From: Spirochaetaceae bacterium
Lineage (GTDB): Bacteria > Spirochaetota > Spirochaetia > DSM-2461
Length of the DNA stretch: 7,802 bases
Reading direction: 5' to 3'
Assembly (NCBI GenBank): GCA_003246505.1
Contig: QKAI01000138.1
Coordinates: 1 to 7,802, forward strand
The translations under genes and the position numbers were made by a program. Shown here one piece after another: positions 1 through 6,169 of the stretch (within the stretch, counting starts at the first letter, position 1; each line of letters starts with the position of its first letter). The notes beneath the pieces are model-generated. The model was not told the DNA's origin, searched no databases, and saw only the letters and a list, made by a program, of their open reading frames with translations.

Positions 1-704
1 AGGAGGGACAGGGGGAGAAAGCGGAGAAGCAGGGGGTTCTCCCTCAATGCCTGAAGGCTGCTCCCTTCCCGGTAGGTGGCATGGGCTTTCTGTTCCTCCC
101 TGTTTTTCTGGACTCCCGGTTCCCGGATGAAGAGGAAAATCAGAAGAACCGTAAGGAGGGTGGAAAGTCCGTCTCCCCAGAAAAGCCACTCCCTGTGGGC
201 GTTGAAGAGGAATCCCGCCAGGAGGGGGCCGATGGAAACGCCGATGTTTATTCCCAGGTAGAGGAGGGAGAAGGCGGCGGGACGCTCCTCTTCCCCGGTC
301 AGATCGGTCAGGAGAGCCGTGCTTATGGGACGGGCGGCCCCGTTGAAGAAAATGAATAACAGAATGAGCAGGGTGATGCGGGGGCTGTCCGGAATGAAGC
401 CGCAGAGGATGATGCTCAGCGCGGACAGGCTCTGGGTCGCCATGAGGAGGGTCTTCCGCCCCCGGGAATCGGTGAGCCTTCCCCCGGCCAGGGTCCCCGC
501 CGTCATGCCTATCCCCACAAGGGAAAGGACCAGCCCGGTCAGCTTTTCGCTGAAGCCCAGGTAGGTCGTCAGGTAGAGGGTCAGAAAGAAATTGACAAAA
601 TCTCCCATCCTGTTGATGATCCGGGCGAGAAAGAGTATATATACGGGGAAGGGAAGCCCCCCGTAGGGGGCGAGGATCCTTTTTGTCAGGTTCAGAATTC
701 TCAT
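1..704 (-). CDS. MFS transporter, N-terminal half (partial, runs off left edge)
   Basis: Reading the minus strand from the ATG at 704 gives 234 uninterrupted codons before the window ends. They form about six hydrophobic segments, the first half of a 12-helix major facilitator protein in the inner membrane. The loop between helices 2 and 3 (residues 75-84) reads GRLTDSRGRK, the MFS motif A. Around residues 155-164, GVSIGPLLAG resembles motif C of drug/H+ antiporters, which favours proton-driven efflux; the substrate cannot be read from sequence. The start has a G-run directly against the ATG, so its ribosome site is poor. No better in-frame ATG, GTG or TTG lies in the short gap upstream, so I keep it with some doubt. 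The AraC-type regulator gene ends about 40 nt upstream on the same strand, suggesting co-transcription and control by that protein. The C-terminal half is not visible. Confidence 0.9.
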   Translation of the reverse strand, partial: MRILNLTKRILAPYGGLPFPVYILFLARIINRMGDFVNFFLTLYLTTYLGFSEKLTGLVLSLVGIGMTAGTLAGGRLTDSRGRKTLLMATQSLSALSIILCGFIPDSPRITLLILLFIFFNGAARPISTALLTDLTGEEERPAAFSLLYLGINIGVSIGPLLAGFLFNAHREWLFWGDGLSTLLTVLLIFLFIREPGVQKNREEQKAHATYREGSSLQALRENPLLLRFLPLSL

Positions 705-744
705 CCCCCGATTAAAGCAGAAAAAAGGATGAATGGGAATTCTT

Positions 745-1638
745 CTATTGCGGCATTTTCACGGCCCTTACGGGAACCGCTTCCACGTAGCCCCTTTCCC
801 CCAGGGGCATCAGCTGATAGCGTGGGGCCGCTTCCCGGTCCCATTCGTAACCGAGCCAGAGTGGGTCGTAGTCGGTTATGCCCTTCTGCACCGCCCCTAT
901 GACTTCCATCATCCTTTCGTCGCTCTCTTCGTAGGGCTGGCTCTTGAAGACCAGGTATGTCCCGGCGGAAAGGGGCAGGCTCCGCATCCCCTCCGGGAGG
1001 GGGCCGGAATAATCCCGGGGCATCTCAACCCCCTGGACGTACTCCGAACAGCCGGCCGGGCGGATAGGGGCGGGCAGCCAGAGTCCCATGGGCTCCCCCA
1101 GGGCGCCCTCGAGTTCGGTCAGCTTTCCCCAGACGTCGCATCCCGCTTCCTCGCAGTATTCGAAGTAGTGGCTCGCTTTCTTTCCGGGATAGAACAGCAG
1201 CTGCCGCTCTTCCCTCTCCATGATCTGCGTGAATACATTCAGATAATCCATGTTTTTCTCCCTGTACCCCAGGGGATAGGCCTTCATCCCCCGGGGCATA
1301 AAATGTTTTATTTCCGGTTTTAGCTGCCGGAATTCCTTAGGAGAGATGCCGAAGTAGCCGGAAAAGGACCGGGTAAAGACCTCATGGGAGCGGAAGCCGA
1401 AATCAAAGGCCGTATCGATGATCCTGCCCTCCCTCCGCCTCAGAGCTTCCGCCGCACCGATCAGCCTCCGGCTCCGGATATAGTCAAAGAGATTCTCCCC
1501 GGTCCTCCCTTTGAAGAACCGGGAAACATACTCCCCGGAATAACAGACCCGGTCGCTGATTTTCTCCAGGGTCAGTTCCTCCCCCAGATGGGTTTCAATA
1601 AAAGATTTGATCTCCTCCAGGAGTCCTTCTCCGTCCAT
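745..1638 (-). CDS. AraC-family transcriptional regulator with GyrI-like effector-binding domain
   Basis: A 297-residue protein. Residues 1-105 are an AraC/XylS DNA-binding domain with two helix-turn-helix units: about 24-43 (LTLEKISDRVCYSGEYVSRF) and about 73-104, the latter ending in the family signature FTRSFSGYFGISPKEFR. Residues about 148-297 look like a GyrI-like/SOUL-type small-molecule-binding domain, as in Rob and BmrR relatives; the stretch SAGTYLVFKSQPYEESDERMM and the GYEWDREAAPRYQLMPL region fit that fold. With the DNA-binding domain first and the sensor last, the order matches Rob-type activators. The start is supported by AGGAAGGA (1642-1649 on the complement) a few bases before the ATG. 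The stop is TAG. The gene lies directly upstream of the MFS gene and diverges from hsp20. I infer that a hydrophobic ligand, possibly a drug, activates the efflux pump through this protein. Confidence 0.93.
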   Translation of the reverse strand: MDGEGLLEEIKSFIETHLGEELTLEKISDRVCYSGEYVSRFFKGRTGENLFDYIRSRRLIGAAEALRRREGRIIDTAFDFGFRSHEVFTRSFSGYFGISPKEFRQLKPEIKHFMPRGMKAYPLGYREKNMDYLNVFTQIMEREERQLLFYPGKKASHYFEYCEEAGCDVWGKLTELEGALGEPMGLWLPAPIRPAGCSEYVQGVEMPRDYSGPLPEGMRSLPLSAGTYLVFKSQPYEESDERMMEVIGAVQKGITDYDPLWLGYEWDREAAPRYQLMPLGERGYVEAVPVRAVKMPQ

Positions 1639-1828
1639 CGTTCCTTCCTGTGAATGGATTATCCCACGGATGATTCGTTCTTTCTTGACGATTATTGACC
1701 GCCAACGGATTTTTCAGGTGTAGCGGACGCCCCGTTCTATCCGGAAAGGCGGCTTCCCTGACAGATTACCAGAAGAGATTTGGTTCATCAATGGAAGGGC
1801 GTATCCTCTTTGGACAGCAAAAGTGGGT

Positions 1829-1844
1829 CAATAAGTCCTTATTG
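1829..1844. promoter_or_regulatory. Perfect 7-bp inverted repeat, candidate operator or enhancer site
   Basis: CAATAAG-TC-CTTATTG is a perfect palindrome with a 2-nt centre. Its centre is about 180 bp upstream of the transcription start predicted from the sigma-54 promoter at 1989-2006. That is a usual distance for binding sites of sigma-54 enhancer proteins. It could equally serve the divergent AraC gene. The repeat is directly visible; the binding protein is inference. Confidence 0.35.
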
Positions 1845-1891
1845 TGTCATAACGGCTCACATATTTTCCTTTCCGGGGCGGATGTTTCCTT

Positions 1892-1904
1892 CTGATACAA
1901 TCAG
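1892..1904. repeat. Short inverted repeat CTGAT-ACA-ATCAG
   Basis: Five-base arms around a three-base centre, about 118 bp upstream of the predicted hsp20 transcription start. The position suits a second regulator site for a sigma-54 promoter, but repeats this short also arise by chance. Confidence 0.25.
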
Positions 1905-1988
1905 TTATTATTCGCTTCCCAGGCTATATGGGGTGAGGTATTCTTTTAAATGTTTTATATAAAATGAATTAAATGAAGATTCAAGAAA

Positions 1989-2006
1989 TTGGCACGGAAT
2001 ATGCGT
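1989..2006 (+). promoter_or_regulatory. Sigma-54 (RpoN) type -24/-12 promoter for hsp20
   Basis: TTGGCACG at 1989-1996 matches the full -24 consensus YTGGCACG. Exactly ten bases after the invariant GG (1991-1992) comes the invariant GC (2003-2004) of the -12 element, here within ATGCG against the consensus TTGCW. Spacing and the four key bases are therefore right, with two mismatches in the -12 box. Transcription would start near 2016, leaving a leader of about 68 nt before the hsp20 ATG. The AT-rich flank at 1941-1980 is common at such promoters. No equally good sigma-70 promoter or CIRCE element was seen in this stretch. Confidence 0.7.
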
Positions 2007-2020
2007 TACTATGGGTGTAA

Positions 2021-2070
2021 GGGCTTTTGAGAGCCCGGGATAACATTACAGACCGCCGGCAGGGTCCGGC
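2021..2070 (+). promoter_or_regulatory. hsp20 5' leader with two small hairpins
   Basis: The leader can fold into two hairpins. One is GGGCT (2021-2025) pairing with AGCCC (2032-2036). The other is GCCGG (2055-2059) pairing with CCGGC (2066-2070), ending three bases before the GGAGG ribosome site. Neither clearly covers the ribosome site, so a classic RNA thermometer is not shown. The folds could affect mRNA stability or ribosome access. Confidence 0.3.
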
Positions 2071-2073
2071 CAT

Positions 2074-2078
2074 GGAGG
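2074..2078 (+). promoter_or_regulatory. hsp20: Ribosome binding site fixing the hsp20 start
   Basis: GGAGG lies five bases before the ATG at 2084 and selects it over the in-frame TTG at 2027 and ATG at 2072. The 2072 ATG overlaps this site and so cannot use it. Confidence 0.85.
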
Positions 2079-2083
2079 ATAAT

Positions 2084-2515
2084 ATGAACTATATGGTAAC
2101 CAAAAACAGAGTGAACGACATGGACAGGCTTTTCGATTCCTTTTTCCGCTGGGACAGCGCTCCCTCCGCGGGAGTACCTGCCGTGGATATTACCGAATCG
2201 GAAACGGGTTACGAGATCGTCGCCGAGCTTCCCGGTTTCTCCGAGGATGAGCTGGATATTCAGGTCAAGGAGAACCTGCTGACCATAAGGGCAGAGAGGA
2301 TGGAAAAGGCGGAGAAGGAAGGGGCGGAGGAGAAGAGCGAGGTCCGCTACCTTAAGAGGGAACGGTCGATCAGTTCCTACTCGAGGAGCTTCTATCTGCC
2401 CAAGGATGCCCAGAAGGAGGGTATTGAGGCGGAGTTTAAGAACGGCCTCCTCACCCTGACCGTCGCCAAGCAGGAAGAGGCCAAGCCCCTCACCATACAG
2501 GTGAAAACGAAGTAG
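2084..2515 (+). CDS. hsp20: Small heat-shock protein, Hsp20/alpha-crystallin family
   Basis: A 143-residue cytoplasmic ATP-independent holdase that forms oligomers and keeps unfolding proteins soluble for refolding by DnaK/ClpB. The N-terminal arm (1-30) includes DMDRLFDSFF. The alpha-crystallin domain runs from about residue 32 (VPAVDITES) to about 128, and contains YEIVAELPGF (43-52) and the family hallmark AEFKNGLLTLTV (116-127). The C-terminal tail carries an I-x-V motif (TIQV, 137-140) used for oligomer contacts. Length is typical for the family. The start at 2084 is chosen for its GGAGG; an upstream TTG frame would add an unlikely basic leader. The stop is TAG, followed by a strong terminator, so it is a single-gene transcript. 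The sigma-54-type promoter upstream implies activation by an enhancer-binding protein rather than by sigma-32 or HrcA alone. Confidence 0.95.
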   Translation: MNYMVTKNRVNDMDRLFDSFFRWDSAPSAGVPAVDITESETGYEIVAELPGFSEDELDIQVKENLLTIRAERMEKAEKEGAEEKSEVRYLKRERSISSYSRSFYLPKDAQKEGIEAEFKNGLLTLTVAKQEEAKPLTIQVKTK

Positions 2516-2534
2516 GGATTGTTTCCTGTAAGAG

Positions 2535-2573
2535 AGCCCGCCCGGAGCGTACTGCCGGAGCGGGCTTTTTTTT
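2535..2573 (+). terminator. Rho-independent terminator of hsp20 (convergent junction)
   Basis: AGCCCGC (2535-2541) pairs with GCGGGCT (2560-2566). A further CCGG/CCGG pairing sits inside across one bulged A, and eight Ts follow (2566-2573). The T-run reaches into the stop codon of the minus-strand gene ending at 2572. Read on the minus strand, the same hairpin is followed only by a weak pyrimidine run, so it may terminate the convergent operon less efficiently. Confidence 0.9.
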
Positions 2574-3093
2574 AGAACCGACCCTCCGCCATGGAGTCGA
2601 AGGCTTCCTCGGGCAGGCCGTACCTGCGGCCCAGATCCTCCAGGGTTTTCCTGTCCTCCGGGGAGAGGGCGAACTCCCCCGATGCGGCGTAGCTCTCCAT
2701 CGCCCTGTCTATGATGCCTTTTCCTTCCCGAAAGTCATCGGGGGTGATCTCCAGACGGTCCCGGATCTGCTCCAGGGTGTCATCGGAGAGGGACTCGTAG
2801 GATTGCTGCAGCTGGACCGCCACTTCCTCTCCGCTCGCCCCTCTCATGGCCATTTTTCTGAGTTTGACCACATCGTCGGAGATCTCCGATTTCTGAAGGA
2901 TGTTGTACACGTCCAGGGCCTTTTCCATCTGCTCCTTCTCCGACTGGGAGATCCCCATGGATTCGGCGATTTTCACCGCCGCCCCCTTGGGGAGGGGAAC
3001 CTTGCCGTTTGCCAGGGCCAGAGCGTAAATGACGACGGCCACCACGAGAACCAGAAGTCCCAGAAGGACGTATTTGATGATTTTTCCTGCCAT
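2572..3093 (-). CDS. Small membrane-anchored protein of unknown function
   Basis: A 173-residue protein that I do not recognise. Residues 6-28 form one strong hydrophobic helix preceded by lysines, reading as an uncleaved signal anchor with the rest outside the cytoplasm. The remainder is charged and mostly helical, rich in Glu, Asp, Lys and Arg, with no cysteine and no lipobox. I start it at 3093 rather than at an upstream in-frame ATG at 3186, because the longer form begins inside the beta-barrel gene with a Pro/Trp/Arg-rich leader that looks like out-of-frame translation. With this start, only one base separates the barrel's TGA from the ATG. There is no clear ribosome site of its own, so translational coupling is likely. 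As the last gene of the operon, it may assist the barrel or the transporter; this is inference only. Confidence 0.75.
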   Translation of the reverse strand: MAGKIIKYVLLGLLVLVVAVVIYALALANGKVPLPKGAAVKIAESMGISQSEKEQMEKALDVYNILQKSEISDDVVKLRKMAMRGASGEEVAVQLQQSYESLSDDTLEQIRDRLEITPDDFREGKGIIDRAMESYAASGEFALSPEDRKTLEDLGRRYGLPEEAFDSMAEGRF

Positions 3094-3094
3094 G

Positions 3095-4171
3095 TCAGTA
3101 TTTATAGCCCATTCCCGCGGAGAATGCCAGATCGCCCGTGGAAAAGGTATCCCCCTCCTCGCCCAGGCCGGCCACGGCATAGGCAAGCAGGGTGAATCCC
3201 TGGTAAACGTTCCAGCTGAACCCGCCGGTGAGTTGCGCGGATTGCGTGGGGGAGGCGAAAACCGCCATGAGGGGAAGGGAGAGATTCTGCCCCAGGCCGA
3301 GCACCAGTTCCGGATAGAGGTAGAAATCTCCGGTCAGGTAGACAAGGGCCTCCAGCCGGGCGGAAAGGGTGCTGTCGTACCCCAGGCCGAACTGGCGGAA
3401 GACCCCCGCCGAGGCGTGGACCGAGTCCCTGACATTATCCGCCAGGGAGGCGTCCTCGAAGGGAACCGCCAGGGAGGCGGAGCCGTACCAATCCAGCCAG
3501 CCGTAGCCGTGCAGGCTCAGGTAGGGGCGGTGGCCCGTGGCGTCCCCCGCCGTCTTCGTCTGCCCCTTGCACAGATAGCCCGTTTCCAGGGACACCCCCC
3601 CCAGCTCGGTGACGAAACGGCCCCCGGCGCTGGTGGCGGTGATGCCCGGTACGACCGGGGAGGAGGGATCTGTCATGTCCGGCGAAGGGGCCATGACGAT
3701 GGCCTCCAGATAGCTGCGGCCGGCGCTGTACCGGACCAGGGTGAGGAGGGCCGTGTCGCTGCGTATTTCATCGGCTGTCAGATCCGCCGACGGATCCAGG
3801 CTCCCGTAGAGTACATCCCCCGCGTTAAAGACCTGTCCGTCACCCCAGCCTATGCGGGTTTTGCCCATGGTCAGGCGCAGGGAGGGGAACTGTACCTTTA
3901 CGGAGGCCTTTTCCAGGTTCACCAGCGTGTAACCCGAGGGCAGCCCGTCCATGGGGATGTAGGAGAGGGTAAGCTCCCCCTTGACGTTGCTGTTTCCCGT
4001 GGAGCGGACGGAAAGGTCCGCCGTCCCCGAGCCGCCGTAGGACCAGGTGCCCGCCGCCTCCGTCCGGGATACCGCCTGGAGGAGCTTCATATCCAGGGTA
4101 AGGAGGGATTCCCCCCAGGCCAGGGGAAGGGCCATGAGGGCAAGCAGAAAAGCCGTTCCGATTTTTTTCAT
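3095..4171 (-). CDS. Predicted outer-membrane beta-barrel protein of the export operon
   Basis: A 358-residue protein. A classic signal peptide occupies residues 1-20 (KK at the front, then a hydrophobic core, AWG before the likely cut). The mature part is built of alternating polar/hydrophobic strands rich in Gly, Ser, Tyr and Leu, and ends in an aromatic residue (GMGYKY), as barrel proteins recognised by BamA do. Residues 104-120 (KTRIGWGDGQVFNAGDV) recall the Trp-Gly signature found early in some DUF1302-like barrels encoded beside LolA-like proteins; this resemblance is from memory. The ATG lies 13 nt after the stop of permease A, and GGGA/AAGGA stretches upstream can serve ribosomes. It could be the outer-membrane receiver or outlet of the transport route. 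A simple porin is the main alternative. Confidence 0.75.
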   Translation of the reverse strand: MKKIGTAFLLALMALPLAWGESLLTLDMKLLQAVSRTEAAGTWSYGGSGTADLSVRSTGNSNVKGELTLSYIPMDGLPSGYTLVNLEKASVKVQFPSLRLTMGKTRIGWGDGQVFNAGDVLYGSLDPSADLTADEIRSDTALLTLVRYSAGRSYLEAIVMAPSPDMTDPSSPVVPGITATSAGGRFVTELGGVSLETGYLCKGQTKTAGDATGHRPYLSLHGYGWLDWYGSASLAVPFEDASLADNVRDSVHASAGVFRQFGLGYDSTLSARLEALVYLTGDFYLYPELVLGLGQNLSLPLMAVFASPTQSAQLTGGFSWNVYQGFTLLAYAVAGLGEEGDTFSTGDLAFSAGMGYKY

Positions 4172-4184
4172 CTATTCCCGTCCT

Positions 4185-5429
4185 TTACGCCCTCATCTCT
4201 TCGATAATGGGCAGTTTGATGATTTTGTGCAGGGAGAACCAGGTGACGGCCAGGCAGATGAGGACTCCCGCTATCAGACCGTAGAGATAACTCATGCCGT
4301 TCCAGACGCCGTGAATGATGCCGGTGAACCGGTAGCCCACCGAGAAGTCCCTCATCATGAAGGAGAAGTCGAGCCCCCTGTTGACCATGGGGATATTGCC
4401 CAGGAGGCCCAGAACAATTCCTCCCGTTGAGCCGAGGATGCCAATCAGGCCCGCTTCGTAGAGGAAAAGCCGCAGGAGGGCCCCTTCCTTCATGCCCAGG
4501 GAGCGCATCATGCCCATCTCCCTCTGCCGTTCCATGACGGACATGAGCATGGTATTGGCCAGGCCCACCGAAGCGATAATGAAGACCAGGAAGAGGATGA
4601 CCCCGCTGGAGTAGGTATCTCCCCCGGCGGCGGCCAGATAATCGGCGGACCAGTCCCGCCATCCGTGATATTCAGCCCCGTACTGTGCGGCTATGCTGAT
4701 TATCCTCTCCTCGGCACGGGCCCTCTCCCTCCGGCCTGCGGGGAGGTCCACCTGGATGTGGGAGACGGCCCCCTCCAGGGCCAGGTAGTCATCGGCCGTG
4801 TCCAGGGTGATGAACATGTAGGACCGGTTGATCTGGGAGTTGGGGGAGTTCACAAGTCCGGTGATCTCCAGTTCCACCGCCTCCCGGGAGCCCCAGCGGT
4901 CGGTGACTTCCAGGGTGACCGCGTCCCCCACTTCCAGGCCCATATCCTGGGCCATCCATTCCCCCAGGGCGGTCCCGTCCTCCCCTTCGGAGGGAAAGCG
5001 CCCCGTCCTTACCGTCTCCGCAAGCCGGTTGACCCGCCGGTCCTCCTTAGGATCCAGGGCGGTGACGACCACGGGAAAGCTGCCCCCTATGCCGGTCCTC
5101 ACCACGGCGGTGGCGGTGAACTCCGTACGCTTGGCCGAAGGAATCCCCGCTTCGGAAAGGGCCTTTGCCAGTTCGTCCGGATTTTCCAGGGAATCGGCTA
5201 GGGGCAGGTTCTTCCAGTCATCCCAGTATTCCGGCGTCACCAGTCGGCCCTCTCCCATCTCGTAGTAGATGAGGGCCAGTTCCGATTCCCGGCGGGTGCC
5301 CATGAGCATGGAATCCATGAGGAGGAAGAAGGCGATCCCCACGGCCAGGACCGTCACGGTTATGATCGTACGCCGTTTATAGCGGAGAAGGTTCTTCCCC
5401 GCCAGACGGATCAGAAAGTAGCCCTTCAT
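4185..5429 (-). CDS. FtsX/LolC/MacB-type ABC transporter permease (permease A)
   Basis: A 414-residue inner-membrane permease with the type VII ABC (MacB/LolCDE) layout. One helix lies near residues 21-42. A large extracytoplasmic domain covers about 43-272. Three helices follow at about 276-298, 322-345 and 378-400. The coupling segment after helix 2, MERQREMGMMRSLGMKEG (298-315), is the FtsX-domain signature that touches the ATPase. The loop before the last helix contains VGYRFTGIIHGVW (364-376), shared with permease C but absent from B. Such permeases use ATP bound by a partner subunit to push lipoproteins or other envelope substrates out of the inner membrane. The ATG overlaps the TGA of the LolA-like gene by one base, with GAGGAAG about a dozen bases upstream, implying coupled translation. 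Stop is TAA. Confidence 0.92.
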   Translation of the reverse strand: MKGYFLIRLAGKNLLRYKRRTIITVTVLAVGIAFFLLMDSMLMGTRRESELALIYYEMGEGRLVTPEYWDDWKNLPLADSLENPDELAKALSEAGIPSAKRTEFTATAVVRTGIGGSFPVVVTALDPKEDRRVNRLAETVRTGRFPSEGEDGTALGEWMAQDMGLEVGDAVTLEVTDRWGSREAVELEITGLVNSPNSQINRSYMFITLDTADDYLALEGAVSHIQVDLPAGRRERARAEERIISIAAQYGAEYHGWRDWSADYLAAAGGDTYSSGVILFLVFIIASVGLANTMLMSVMERQREMGMMRSLGMKEGALLRLFLYEAGLIGILGSTGGIVLGLLGNIPMVNRGLDFSFMMRDFSVGYRFTGIIHGVWNGMSYLYGLIAGVLICLAVTWFSLHKIIKLPIIEEMRA

Positions 5430-6154
5430 CAGAACAGGGCTTCCTCGGTGAAAAGCCGGTCCTCCAGAACGGGATTCAGCTCTATATCCTGAAGCTTCAT
5501 CTCCGTGTGGGAGTCACCTTTCACCAGATCCCGGAGAATGAGGTGGGAGAGGATAAATTTGTCCCCCACTTCCTTTACGCCCAGGACTTCGATGTTCTTC
5601 AGGAGCACGTCCCTCTTGGAGTAGTACTCCCCGAAGACGAGGACGTAGGTGTCCCTGTTGATCCAAAGAATCTGTTTATAATAGGGGGCGTTCCGCTTTT
5701 TGGCGGTGAGGATGACCCGGTAGCAGTTCTGCCCCTTCTTCAGCTCCTCCCTGTCCAGGACAGCGTTGTACGTATCCAGGGTATCGTTCCCCTCGCTCAC
5801 GTCCTCGTAGGAGATGTCCCCGAAAAGGGTGTCCTTGAGGGCGGAGCCGCTCAGGCGTATGGTCTCCTCCGCATCCGGGTCATAGAGGTACATGGTGTCG
5901 TTCACCCGCAGGACCTTCTGCCCCGCCTCCTCCGGATTGGTGAATTCCAGAAGGAACTCCCGGTCTCCCCGGCTCCAGCTGATGAAGGTGCTGGTAATGT
6001 CGCCGAACCGGTCGTGGGAGATCATGGTTCCCGTGGATTTCTGGGTGTCGAAGGACTGGAGCTCGTCGCACTTCTCGATGATCTCCTCCCCCGTGATAGC
6101 CCCCGCCGCGGCGAGCAGGGTGAAGAAAAATGTCAGTATCAGCGCTTTTTTCAT
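5429..6154 (-). CDS. LolA-like outer-membrane lipoprotein-sorting protein
   Basis: A 241-residue secreted protein. A signal peptide spans residues 1-19 (KK, then a long hydrophobic core ending AAAGA). The mature part fits the LolA-like "outer membrane lipoprotein-sorting protein" family. Characteristic stretches are EEAGQKVLRVNDTMYLYDP (75-93) and LFGDISYEDVS (110-120), the counterpart of the usual fSYeDl motif. Its fold is expected to be an open half-barrel that shields acyl chains while carrying a lipoprotein or lipid across the periplasm. Length agrees with the family. The start has AAGGAG six bases upstream (6161-6166 on the complement). The gene sits between permeases B and A, 15 nt after B. 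It differs from classical LolA enough that I do not assign that symbol. Confidence 0.9.
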   Translation of the reverse strand: MKKALILTFFFTLLAAAGAITGEEIIEKCDELQSFDTQKSTGTMISHDRFGDITSTFISWSRGDREFLLEFTNPEEAGQKVLRVNDTMYLYDPDAEETIRLSGSALKDTLFGDISYEDVSEGNDTLDTYNAVLDREELKKGQNCYRVILTAKKRNAPYYKQILWINRDTYVLVFGEYYSKRDVLLKNIEVLGVKEVGDKFILSHLILRDLVKGDSHTEMKLQDIELNPVLEDRLFTEEALF

Positions 6155-6169
6155 GGTTGACTCCTTATG

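Larger units (their letters stand above)
1639..1988. other. Intergenic region between divergent regulator and hsp20 genes
   Basis: About 350 nt without a convincing gene. The short open frames here have no ribosome site and no recognisable product. The stretch is more AT-rich than its surroundings, especially 1941-1980. It contains TTGAC repeated at 1685-1689 and 1695-1699, exactly one helical turn apart and about 47-61 nt upstream of the AraC start, a possible autoregulatory site. It also holds two compact inverted repeats (1829-1844 and 1892-1904), listed separately. I cannot pick out a confident sigma-70 promoter for the AraC gene. Confidence 0.6.

Noticed and set aside
1741..1877. CCGGAAAGG (1741-1749) and its complement CCTTTCCGG (1869-1877)
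   Set aside because: A 9-bp inverted pair about 120 nt apart with no extension, no flanking duplication and no transposase: probably chance.
1695..1962. Small plus-strand open frames in the AraC-hsp20 gap
   Set aside because: No ribosome sites, no hydrophobic or domain pattern, and composition typical of non-coding DNA.
1955..1965. TATATAAAAT as a sigma-70 -10 box for hsp20
   Set aside because: No acceptable -35 element lies 16-18 bp upstream, and the sigma-54 elements downstream are far better matched.
2027..2083. Longer Hsp20 starting at TTG 2027
   Set aside because: No ribosome site precedes it, the extra residues are not typical of the family, and GGAGG is placed ideally for the ATG at 2084.
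3094..3186. Longer form of the small anchored protein starting within the barrel gene
   Set aside because: The added 31 residues are the shifted-frame translation of the barrel's C-terminus, and they would bury the signal-anchor helix.
3029..4207. Long plus-strand open frame opposite the beta-barrel gene
   Set aside because: Its translation is rich in Gly, Arg, Gln and His with no domain or signal. The opposite frame has a signal peptide, barrel pattern and operon spacing. It arises from GC-rich codon use on the other strand.
4168..4662. Second minus-strand frame inside permease A
   Set aside because: Arg/Gly/His-rich translation in a shifted frame of an intact permease; no ribosome site or family features.
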